In this document: positions 1 to 7,335 of the stretch, one piece after another
Numbering within the stretch: the stretch's first letter is position 1
Layout of the letters: each line of letters begins with the position of its first letter
NCBI GenBank assembly: GCA_045578665.1
Contig: JAZNKR010000125.1
Location: 1-12,338, forward strand
Direction: 5' to 3'
DNA from: HGM04593 sp045578665
Lineage (GTDB): Bacteria > Bacteroidota > Bacteroidia > Bacteroidales > Bacteroidaceae
Length of the DNA stretch: 12,338 nt
Position numbers and translations under genes: made by a program
Notes under the pieces: generated by a model
Seen by the model: the letters and a program-made list of their open reading frames with translations, nothing else
Databases searched by the model: none
What the model was told of the DNA's origin: nothing

Positions 1-137
1 ACCATACTACGCGAGGAAAACCCCTCCGTCTTCAAAAAACAAGTTTTTTGAATCCACCTCCCCTTTAAGGGCAGGAGCTATTAAGAATTGTTTCGCTAAA
101 CTAACAAAACATGTCATTCCTACATATGAGTATAGTA
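1..137. repeat. Composite palindromic repeat, copy R1, upstream of the permease array (cut by window edge)
   Basis: Positions 1-48 are identical to 9153-9200, and 59-137 match 9277-9355 with one mismatch (C at 110 is T in the other copy). The two copies differ in the core between these blocks: 10 bases here, 76 at 9201-9276. The copy has CCTCCGTC (23-30), a perfect 10-bp hairpin (31-40 with 43-52, loop AA) and TCCACCTCC (53-61), then the palindromic end around 61-70. Its left half lies outside the window. Weaker similarity to the 9.3-kb copy continues to about 160. A 77-codon open frame on the minus strand across this repeat is not a plausible gene. Confidence 0.85.
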
Positions 138-175
138 AAAATTCCTCAATCATAATCATTAGCCACAAAACCACC

Positions 176-1489
176 ATGATAAAACAACACCTGCGCCAAG
201 CATGGACAATGATGAAGCAACAGAAGCTCTTTACCTCCATTTACATTGCCGGCACCGCATTATCGGTAACAATGATAATGATAACCTTTGCAGTGCTCTA
301 CATAAAATTCGCCCCCATTTACCCCGAGGAGAACCGCGACAGAATGCTGATAATACCCACCATCTACTGCCAAGAAAAGGGCAAGGAAGAAAAGACAGGC
401 CGACATTGTTCGCTCAAGGTAGCCGAACTTATAAAAAGGAACAGCGAACAGCTCGATGAAATATGCTGCACATACAGCGGATACGAAACATTCACCACCC
501 CTGTAGCTACCGACGGTAATCACAAAAAGTACGAGGTTCCTGCAAAATATGTCGACGAATCATTTTGGAAAGTATTTACATTCAGATTTATCAACGGCAG
601 CCCCTTTGGCGAGAAAGAGATTAAAGAAAAGAGAGCCGCTGCAGTAATATCCCGAAGCACGGCAATGCAGCTGTTCGAAGCCACTGAAGTTACCGGCAAG
701 GATATAACCATACTCGGCAAACGCTTCACCATCTGCGGAGTAGTTGAAGATGCAACAAGCATCACCCCCTTGACCTCTGCATCTATCTACATAGCATTGG
801 GACACGAGAGCGATCGCTCCTATCTGAGCGAAGAGGAGAAGAAAAACACCCTCATGGGTCAATATAGGATTTACGCTACAGCCAAAAGAACAAGCGACAA
901 GAATAAATTGGAAAACGAGATCAACAACATAATAAAGCGATACAATGCCGACGATGCAAAGTACATACACGAAGCAGTGGTAAACACCCTCATCGAGCAA
1001 ACATACAAAGACGACTCGCTTAAAAAATTCATTACCGAAATCATACTTATTGTAGCAGCCTTTCTGCTGATACCCGCGCTCAATCTGAGCAACATGATAG
1101 CTTCGCGTATGGAGAATCGCATGGTGGAATTCGGTGTGCGCAAATCCTACGGAGCTACCAACATCAGCATAGCTCGGCAGGTGCTATGGGAAAATATGCT
1201 CCTCACCTTCGCCGGCGGACTCTTAGGGTTGTTGTTGAGCATAGTGGTTGTAAGCAATGCCGATGAATGGATACTCTACCTGTTCGACTCCGGAGAGAGT
1301 GTAAGAAACTATTTATACAACATGAAGAGGCTCGGCACCCCGCAACTGCCATTCGCAATGCTGTTCAATGTGCCACTCTTTGTATGCACACTGCTGCTAT
1401 GCACAATGATAAACATACTCTCTGCGTTTATACCTCTTGCTGCCTCACTGCGCCATAGCATAGTATATTCACTGAACAAAAGAAAATAG
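176..1489 (+). CDS. MacB/FtsX-type ABC transporter permease, subtype A (A1)
   Basis: Membrane permease of a type VII (MacB/FtsX-like) ABC transporter, 437 residues. A short cytoplasmic N-terminus is followed by TM1 (about 20-43), a large extracytoplasmic MacB-like domain (about 45-285) and three C-terminal membrane segments (about 286-308, 340-361, 397-420). The extracytoplasmic domain contains the family-like stretch YVDESFWKVFTFRFINGSPF (125-144) and an ISRSTAMQLF segment near 158-167. The cytoplasmic loop after TM2 carries EFGVRKSYGA (318-327), the usual site of contact with the ATPase. The start is fixed by near identity of the first 28 residues to A2. The stop lies 8 bases before B1, so the two are surely co-transcribed and may form one heterodimer (inference). 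No ATP-binding motifs are present. Substrate unknown: peptide, lipid or drug export are all possible. Confidence 0.93.
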   Translation: MIKQHLRQAWTMMKQQKLFTSIYIAGTALSVTMIMITFAVLYIKFAPIYPEENRDRMLIIPTIYCQEKGKEEKTGRHCSLKVAELIKRNSEQLDEICCTYSGYETFTTPVATDGNHKKYEVPAKYVDESFWKVFTFRFINGSPFGEKEIKEKRAAAVISRSTAMQLFEATEVTGKDITILGKRFTICGVVEDATSITPLTSASIYIALGHESDRSYLSEEEKKNTLMGQYRIYATAKRTSDKNKLENEINNIIKRYNADDAKYIHEAVVNTLIEQTYKDDSLKKFITEIILIVAAFLLIPALNLSNMIASRMENRMVEFGVRKSYGATNISIARQVLWENMLLTFAGGLLGLLLSIVVVSNADEWILYLFDSGESVRNYLYNMKRLGTPQLPFAMLFNVPLFVCTLLLCTMINILSAFIPLAASLRHSIVYSLNKRK

Positions 1490-1497
1490 ACACAGCC

Positions 1498-2760
1498 ATG
1501 ATAACAAAGATACTGCATCAGATATGGAACCAACGACGGCACAACGCTTGGATATTCGTGGAGCTCTTTTTTGTATCACTCTTCCTATGGATGATTGTGG
1601 ACCCTCTGTATGTAATATATGCCAAAAAGAGTATCCCCGGTGGCTACGATAATGAGAACAGATACATTATATCCGTAACAATAGATGAAGGTCAAATAGG
1701 CAACAGAGACTTAAAATATAACCTTGTCAACGAAATTATCAATATGCCCGAAGTGGAAAACTCTATTATTCCCTTCCAGGCAAGTACACCCGAATCGTCG
1801 GCAATTATAACCGACCGCCTTCATAACGAAGAAGATAAGGGGAAACATGCAATTGTATATGTTTTTCACTACAGATGGTTAGGCAACAGAAATATGTTCG
1901 CAACATTGGGCATAAAGGACGCCAACAGTGGCAAGATACTCACCGTTCCTGAAAATTACAAAGGAGACGATTCGCAAATATTCATCTCAAAGTCTGCGGC
2001 TATGCAACTGTATGGTACAACAGATGTGATTGGAAGGAAGCCTAAAGAAGAGACAGAAATAATAGGTGTCTACGAGGATTATAAGTCTGTAAGCTACATG
2101 GAGCCTCTACCCTCCGTTATCTATCTGCTCCCGGGAGTTGGAATGCTTGACATTTATCTCAATAAAATAGTCAAACTGAAAGTTGAAAGCAAAACCGAAA
2201 ATTTTATACAAAGAGTAAATGACCTCAGCGAAAAGAAAGATTATGAAAATATCAAAGAGATAAGAATAGAGACACTCGACGGGTATAGAAAAAAGACAGA
2301 GACATACGCAATGGCAGCAAACACAGTCCGGCAAAAAATCATATTCGGAGCCTTTGCCATACTCTGCATATTCCTCTGCATCACCGGGACATTTTGGGTG
2401 CGCATGGAGAACCGCCGCGGCGACATTGGAATAATGTGCAGCATAGGAGCGTCGCGCAACCGGGTAGTATGGCAATATGTTACCGAGGCAATCATGCTGC
2501 TTACATTGGCATTCCTCGCTGCCCTGCCGTTCATTCTGCACTACATACTCATAAGCGGATTTGCCGAGCCATCGGTATGCGCATTGCCCGGAAACTTTAT
2601 TCCGAATCCCGAATACAAAGTAAACAACTTCTACATCCACTTTACAAGTGTAACTGTAATCACCTATGCAGCAATGCTGCTGATAACCATTATTGGCACA
2701 CTAATACCCGTCTATCGCGCCACACGCATAGAACCCGCCGATGCACTGCGAGAGGAGTAA
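1498..2760 (+). CDS. MacB/FtsX-type ABC transporter permease, subtype B (B1)
   Basis: 420-residue permease with the same four-segment layout as subtype A but a distinct sequence: TM1 about 17-41, extracytoplasmic domain about 42-279, TM2 about 280-301, TM3 about 330-352, TM4 about 383-405. The N-terminus MITKILHQIWNQRRHNAW marks subtype B. The loop after TM2 reads DIGIMCSIGA (309-318), with M where MacB-type loops usually have R or K. The tail YRATRIEPADALREE resembles the conserved C-terminus of MacB-family permeases. It is the shortest of the three B proteins and lacks the FREEIMP segment near position 280 shared by B2 and B3, so it is the most divergent copy. It begins 8 bases after A1 and is followed by A2 after 27 bases, with no room for a separate promoter of usual size. 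Confidence 0.92.
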   Translation: MITKILHQIWNQRRHNAWIFVELFFVSLFLWMIVDPLYVIYAKKSIPGGYDNENRYIISVTIDEGQIGNRDLKYNLVNEIINMPEVENSIIPFQASTPESSAIITDRLHNEEDKGKHAIVYVFHYRWLGNRNMFATLGIKDANSGKILTVPENYKGDDSQIFISKSAAMQLYGTTDVIGRKPKEETEIIGVYEDYKSVSYMEPLPSVIYLLPGVGMLDIYLNKIVKLKVESKTENFIQRVNDLSEKKDYENIKEIRIETLDGYRKKTETYAMAANTVRQKIIFGAFAILCIFLCITGTFWVRMENRRGDIGIMCSIGASRNRVVWQYVTEAIMLLTLAFLAALPFILHYILISGFAEPSVCALPGNFIPNPEYKVNNFYIHFTSVTVITYAAMLLITIIGTLIPVYRATRIEPADALREE

Positions 2761-2787
2761 GAAAGAAATATAAATAAAACCACCACT

Positions 2788-4068
2788 ATGATAAAACAAC
2801 ACCTGCGCCAAGCATGGACGATGATGAAGCAACAGAAGCTCTTCACCTCCATCTACATTGCCGGCACCGCCATAAGCATAGCAATGGCAATGACCATCTT
2901 CGTAGTCCTATATATAAAATTAGGACCGCTATACCCCGAAGAAAACCGCGACAGTATGGTAATTTTCCGTGGAGTGTATATGCACAACAGCGACACTACA
3001 AGAAAAGGCGAATACCTCTTCGAACTCTCCCTTGAGAATGCCGAAAAGGTAATAAAAGAGTCGAAATACATCAAGGAAGTGTGTATAAAAGAGAGTGAAA
3101 GCTACTATAAGCACTACGCATTTTCGGAGAGCGGGAAGAGAGAGATAGAGATTGAACCCGCATACGTCGACAACGGATTCTGGCGAGTGTTCAACTTCAA
3201 GTTCCTGCACGGGCGCCCCTTTACCGAAGCAGACGAGCACAACCCAGTGGCAGTCATAACAGCCTCGCTTGCCGAAAAGCTCTACGCCTCGACAGATGTT
3301 GTCGGACGGGAAGTATATATAGACTCCACACGATACGACATAATAGGTGTGGTAGAAAATCCACGCACAGGTAATAGAACGCAGCTTACCGGTGAGGATA
3401 TTTTCACCTCTATCCACTATTCGCGAGACAGTAAAATAATGATGCGAGGAGATTGTCGTCTCATCATGCTTGCAGAATCTCCTGCAAAGACGGAACTGTT
3501 GCGAAAAGAGATAGAGGAACTGGTTACAAGAATATATCAGGACTCCGACAACAAGTATTTTGTATTCGACAGATGCGATGTAAGAAAATATTGGCAAGCT
3601 ATGCTATACGTTCCCGGCGACAGCAACTGGTTGGATGCTATACAGAAATACCTGTATGCATTGTTAGCGTTTCTCTTCATCCCGGCACTGAACCTGAGCG
3701 GAATGATAGCTTCGCGCATGAGCAGCCGCCTTTCGGAGATAGGTGTGCGTAAGTCCTACGGTGCCACAAACGGGCAAATAATCTCACAGGTGCTTTGTGA
3801 GAATCTGCTGCTGACATTCGTTGGTGCTGTTATCGGGGTGATATTCTCGTATATCATGGTCTGCAAGAACAGCGAATGGGTGATGACATTGCTCGATAAG
3901 AGTACACATGCCGAGGAATATGCCGTATCACCGGAGATGCTGTTCAACCCCACGCTCATTGCATCGGTGTTGTTGCTGACACTGTTGCTTAATATATCTT
4001 CGGCGCTTGTACCTACGATTTTTGCATTGAAGAGGGATATTGTGCAGGCACTGTATCAGAGAAGATAA
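2788..4068 (+). CDS. MacB/FtsX-type ABC transporter permease, subtype A (A2)
   Basis: 426 residues. TM1 about 20-43, extracytoplasmic MacB-like domain about 45-285, TM2 about 288-304, TM3 about 339-360, TM4 about 388-412. Residues 1-28 are identical to A1, and the first 83 bases differ from A1 at only three synonymous third positions, although the extracytoplasmic domains are strongly diverged. The domain retains the pattern YVDNGFWRVFNFKFLHGRPF and VITASLAEKLYASTDVVGRE. The cytoplasmic loop has EIGVRKSYGA. The C-terminus LYQRR is shared with A3. The divergent outer domain between conserved membrane parts suggests each module handles a different substrate or partner (inference). The next gene, B2, follows after 118 bases that hold palindromic repeat R3. 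Confidence 0.93.
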   Translation: MIKQHLRQAWTMMKQQKLFTSIYIAGTAISIAMAMTIFVVLYIKLGPLYPEENRDSMVIFRGVYMHNSDTTRKGEYLFELSLENAEKVIKESKYIKEVCIKESESYYKHYAFSESGKREIEIEPAYVDNGFWRVFNFKFLHGRPFTEADEHNPVAVITASLAEKLYASTDVVGREVYIDSTRYDIIGVVENPRTGNRTQLTGEDIFTSIHYSRDSKIMMRGDCRLIMLAESPAKTELLRKEIEELVTRIYQDSDNKYFVFDRCDVRKYWQAMLYVPGDSNWLDAIQKYLYALLAFLFIPALNLSGMIASRMSSRLSEIGVRKSYGATNGQIISQVLCENLLLTFVGAVIGVIFSYIMVCKNSEWVMTLLDKSTHAEEYAVSPEMLFNPTLIASVLLLTLLLNISSALVPTIFALKRDIVQALYQRR

Positions 4069-4097
4069 ATGAATATGAAATGAATAAGTTAAAAAAA

Positions 4098-4162
4098 CTC
4101 TCCCTCTTGGATAAGAGGGACATTGCGTAATAAGCAATGTCCTCTTATCCAAGAGGAGGAGC
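4098..4162. repeat. Minimal palindromic repeat R3 between A2 and B2 (long hairpin)
   Basis: Bases 4100-4126 pair with 4134-4158 in a stem of about 25 bp with two single-base bulges (C4102 and one of G4117-4119) and a 7-base loop (GTAATAA). Its left 43 bases match 7038-7080 of copy R4 and its right arm matches 7287-7302 of R4. R3 therefore looks like R4 with the interior removed. A run of seven A lies just left of the stem and there is no T-run on the right, so it is not a normal terminator for the + strand genes. Confidence 0.85.
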
Positions 4163-4186
4163 TAAAAACGAAAATGATAACCTACC

Positions 4187-5536
4187 ATGATTACCAAACT
4201 ACTGCGCCAAATATGGAACGAACGCCGCGAAAATGCGTGGCTCTTCCTCGAACTATTCATTGTGAGCCTGTTCGTATGGCTCGCCATCGACCCAGTTTTC
4301 AACCTTGTGAGCCGTAACAGTGTACACAAAGGATACGACTGCACAAATGTGTATAACTTCTATTTTAGCGAGCACCACCATAAAAGTCCAAAATATAAGG
4401 AAGAGTATGACAGCGACGATGGGATAAGAGAGAGCTATACACAGATGTTGAAACTGCTGGAAACTCTTCCCGAAATTGAAAGCTACTACATATCGCATGG
4501 TAATGGGCCGGGACAGGTTGCAAAGCCGGTATACTCAATAAACACTGTTATGAGAGATGAGTCGGAGCAGGCAGAAAGCAACAATGTCACTGCCGCCTTT
4601 TGCCATAGCGTAGAAATAGGTAACAGCGACGACATTTTCAAAGTTCTACGCATAAAGGACAGTCTCAAAAGAGATGTCGACACAAGCAAGCATACAGGCA
4701 AAGATGCGGGAGCATATATAACCAAATGCCTCGCCAGAGAACTTTTCGGTTCGGAGGAACCTGTAGGAAAGGACATTGTCTCTGTAAAACATTCCGGCGA
4801 GCATACATTAAACGAAAAGTACACAGTATTGGGAGTGTTGGACGATATTCAGCAACATTTATATCACGATACCGAAAATGTGATTGTTATAACCTACCGC
4901 TTAAATTGGTTCCACAGATACAGACTCGGCAACTTGAGCATAAATTTCAGATTGAAGGATGGTGTAGACGCACCCTCATTCGAAAAGAAATTCCGCGAGG
5001 AGATTATGCCCCGACTGACATTCGGCAACTTCTATTGCAGCCACTTTTTATCCTACGAACAGGTACTTACGGATATTGAGCATGGTTACGGAATAACAAA
5101 TGCTTTCCGCCAGAATATTGTACTTTCATCGTTTGCGCTGTTATGCGCACTATTAGGCATAGTAGGAACTTTTTGGGTGCGTGCTGTTGCCCGCAGACAA
5201 GAGATAGGTATCATGCAGAGCATTGGCGCCACACGCTCTGCCATTGTGCGGCAGTTTGCAACCGAAGCATTGATGCTGACAACAGTAGCCTTTATGTTTG
5301 CTCTGCCGTTGTTGATGCACAAAGTGTATGTGAACGGTTTTGCCGAGCCTGCGGCTGAGATTATAAAGACACCGATAAGTGCGACCGCAGCGTGGCGCAA
5401 CAGACCTGTTCCGCACTTCATTATTGTAAGCGCAATCAGTTATCTGTTTATCATCGCCATAAGCATCATAGGTGCAGTAATACCGACATTCGCAACTGTC
5501 AGGAAAAGCCCCGCCGATGCGTTGAGGGATGAATAA
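4187..5536 (+). CDS. MacB/FtsX-type ABC transporter permease, subtype B (B2)
   Basis: 449 residues. The N-terminus MITKLLRQIWNERRENAW is typical of subtype B. TM1 about 18-41, extracytoplasmic domain about 42-309, TM2 about 311-332, TM3 about 360-380, TM4 about 408-430. The loop after TM2 reads EIGIMQSIGATRS. The segment FEKKFREEIMPRL followed by FGNFYCS is closely matched in B3 but not in B1, so B2 and B3 share a more recent ancestor. The C-terminus (VRKSPADALRDE) departs from the TRIEPADALRE of B1 and B3. The start ATG is 25 bases after the end of repeat R3. There is no Shine-Dalgarno sequence, and the protein start aligns with its paralogues. Role inferred as partner permease of A2. Confidence 0.92.
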   Translation: MITKLLRQIWNERRENAWLFLELFIVSLFVWLAIDPVFNLVSRNSVHKGYDCTNVYNFYFSEHHHKSPKYKEEYDSDDGIRESYTQMLKLLETLPEIESYYISHGNGPGQVAKPVYSINTVMRDESEQAESNNVTAAFCHSVEIGNSDDIFKVLRIKDSLKRDVDTSKHTGKDAGAYITKCLARELFGSEEPVGKDIVSVKHSGEHTLNEKYTVLGVLDDIQQHLYHDTENVIVITYRLNWFHRYRLGNLSINFRLKDGVDAPSFEKKFREEIMPRLTFGNFYCSHFLSYEQVLTDIEHGYGITNAFRQNIVLSSFALLCALLGIVGTFWVRAVARRQEIGIMQSIGATRSAIVRQFATEALMLTTVAFMFALPLLMHKVYVNGFAEPAAEIIKTPISATAAWRNRPVPHFIIVSAISYLFIIAISIIGAVIPTFATVRKSPADALRDE

Positions 5537-5553
5537 AGTAGTTTAGAAAATAA

Positions 5554-5700
5554 CTCTCCCTCTTGAAAGAGGGAGTACCCGTAGGGGGAGGGAGTTCCCC
5601 GAATATGCGGACACAGTATGTTACATGTCCTGTGAATTTGGAACTCCTCCGTCTTCAAAAATAAGATTTTTGAATCCACCTCCTCTTCAAGAGGAGGAAT
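5554..5700. repeat. Composite palindromic repeat R2b between B2 and A3, complete copy
   Basis: Two hairpin units face each other. The left unit has a perfect 9-bp palindrome (5556-5575, loop GA), then ACCCGTAGGG and GGAGGGAG. The right unit, inverted, has CCTCC GTC (5646-5653), a perfect 9-bp hairpin (5654-5662 with 5666-5674), TCCACC (5675-5680) and a 9-bp palindrome (5679-5697). The inner arms 5587-5598 and 5640-5650 pair as GGAG(G)GAGTTCC with GGAACTCCTCC. The layout resembles a BIME, that is, two REP-like units in opposite orientation (inference from architecture only). Confidence 0.8.
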
Positions 5701-5719
5701 TAAACAATTGATATAAGAC

Positions 5720-7006
5720 ATGATAAAACAACACCTACGCCAAGCATGGACGATGATGAAGCAACACAAATTCTTCACAGGCGTCTACTTAATCGGAACA
5801 GCCGTCAGCATCACGCTTGCAATGACGCTTTTCATCATCTTCTACATTAAATTGGGCAACATCTACCCCGAAGAGAACCGCGACAGAATGGTGGTAATTT
5901 CAGACATATACCACGAAAAGGAGGAGAATGGCAGCCACTTCTCTGGCAATACATCAGCATCGCTCAACATGATAGAACAGATAAAAGGCGATGCCAAGCA
6001 TATCGACAATCTTGCCTATTGCTTAAACAGGAGTTTCCATACACACACAGAGTTAAATGTCGATGGCAAATATTTCGGCAAGTACGAAACACCCGCATTC
6101 ATCAACAGCGGATTCTGGAAAGTGTTTAACTACAGATTCCTGTCGGGAAGAGCATTCACCGAAAAGGAGGAGCACGAGAATGTAGTCGTCCTCAGCCGTT
6201 CCTATGCTATGAAACTGTTTGCCGACACTGCCATCGTCGGACGCACCATCAGCCTGAAAAACACTCCCTACAGGATAATGGGAGTGATAGAGGAAGCGCC
6301 GCTATTCATGGCCGTGACTAATGGCGACCTCTTTTTGCCCATCGGCTGCTCCATCCTCGAGAAGTACAAAGAGGGCTATATGGACGGCATCCACACCATT
6401 TATATGACCGCGCCGACAACTGACGAGCGCGACGAACTGAAAAAGGAGATTGAGGACATTGTGAACCGTATGGAACAGAACCTGCCCGAAACCGAAAAGT
6501 GTAAGGTTAGTGTGTGGGAGCATTGGCGTCTCGGATTGATGTATAGGGAAGATGGTAATTTCTTCGATGCAATAAGCCGTTACCTTTACATACTGCTGGC
6601 ATTTCTCTTTATTCCTGCGCTGAACCTCAGCGGAATAATTTCTTCACGCATGAACAGCCGCATGACCGAGGTTGGTGTGCGCAAGGCTTACGGTGCAACT
6701 GACAAACAGATTATAATGCAAGTGCTGTGGGAGAATCTGCTGCTTACATTCATAGGGGCAATCATAGGATTGATAATGTCTTATGTTGTAGTATATACGT
6801 GCAGCAGTTGGATTATTACCTTCTTCGACCCTTATATTTATACTGAGCCTACGGCAAAGGATATAAACACAGATATGCTAATGAACCCCACAGTGCTTCT
6901 GAGCACATTGTTGCTTACGTTGATGCTGAATGTTGCGTCGGCACTTCTGCCGACAATGATAGCGCTGAAGAAGGATATTGTGCAGTCACTGTATCAGAGA
7001 AGATAA
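5720..7006 (+). CDS. MacB/FtsX-type ABC transporter permease, subtype A (A3)
   Basis: 428 residues. TM1 about 20-43, extracytoplasmic domain about 45-286, TM2 about 288-304, TM3 about 339-360, TM4 about 391-412. The N-terminus begins MIKQHLRQAWTMMKQ as in A1 and A2. The outer domain keeps FWKVFNYRFLSGRAFTEKEE and the segment VVLSRSYAMKLFADTAIVGR. The cytoplasmic loop reads EVGVRKAYGATD. Its last part (YLYILLAFLFIPALNLSG, final LYQRR) is closer to A2 than to A1. The 3' flank is also shared with A2 up to and through the start of the following repeat. The ATG is 22 bases beyond the right palindrome of R2b. Partner is probably B3, 329 bases downstream. Confidence 0.93.
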   Translation: MIKQHLRQAWTMMKQHKFFTGVYLIGTAVSITLAMTLFIIFYIKLGNIYPEENRDRMVVISDIYHEKEENGSHFSGNTSASLNMIEQIKGDAKHIDNLAYCLNRSFHTHTELNVDGKYFGKYETPAFINSGFWKVFNYRFLSGRAFTEKEEHENVVVLSRSYAMKLFADTAIVGRTISLKNTPYRIMGVIEEAPLFMAVTNGDLFLPIGCSILEKYKEGYMDGIHTIYMTAPTTDERDELKKEIEDIVNRMEQNLPETEKCKVSVWEHWRLGLMYREDGNFFDAISRYLYILLAFLFIPALNLSGIISSRMNSRMTEVGVRKAYGATDKQIIMQVLWENLLLTFIGAIIGLIMSYVVVYTCSSWIITFFDPYIYTEPTAKDINTDMLMNPTVLLSTLLLTLMLNVASALLPTMIALKKDIVQSLYQRR

Positions 7007-7037
7007 ATGCAATATGAAACGAATAAGTCAAAAAATA

Positions 7038-7308
7038 CTCTCCCTCTTGGATAAGAGGGACATTGCGTAATAAGCAATGTTTGCGACGACGGGAGCTTTA
7101 GCTCCCCAAAACTATAGCAAGCGAGTGAATGGAAGTTTACTTACATTTACAACGAGCGAAGCATAGTTTCGACTCTGTCAAAGGAGTGCCGAACGTAAAG
7201 TGAGGCTTGGACAGGGGGAGGGAGTTTGAATAAAACACAAGCAAAAACATCAAACTCCTCCGTCTTTAACTCCGTTAAATCCACCTCCTCTTATCCAAGA
7301 GGAGGAGT
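7038..7308. repeat. Composite palindromic repeat R4 between A3 and B3, longest copy, fills the 329-base gap
   Basis: The outer arms 7043-7058 and 7287-7302 are exact 16-base reverse complements. Inside are, in order: the ACATTGC...GCAATGT hairpin (7060-7080), the GGGAGCT/AGCTCCC hairpin (7091-7106), an AAACTAT...ATAGTTT inverted repeat (about 7109-7168), arms 7217-7229 paired with 7250-7261, CCTCCGTC, a 6-bp hairpin (7265-7270 with 7274-7279) and TCCACCTCC. Bases 7060-7091 are the exact reverse complement of 9246-9277 in copy R5. I see no gene, tRNA or promoter in the gap. Confidence 0.85.
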
Positions 7309-7335
7309 TGAAATGAAATAAACATAACAAAACCT

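Noticed and set aside
7..240. 77-codon minus-strand open frame at the left edge (and a related one at 5440-5778)
   Set aside because: They arise from reverse reading of repeats and the start of A1 or A3, and overlap strongly supported + strand genes.
4100..4158. Strong hairpin considered as an intrinsic terminator of A2
   Set aside because: No T-run follows on the + strand; the A-run lies on the left. The same sequence recurs as part of a repeat family, so a repeat is the better explanation.
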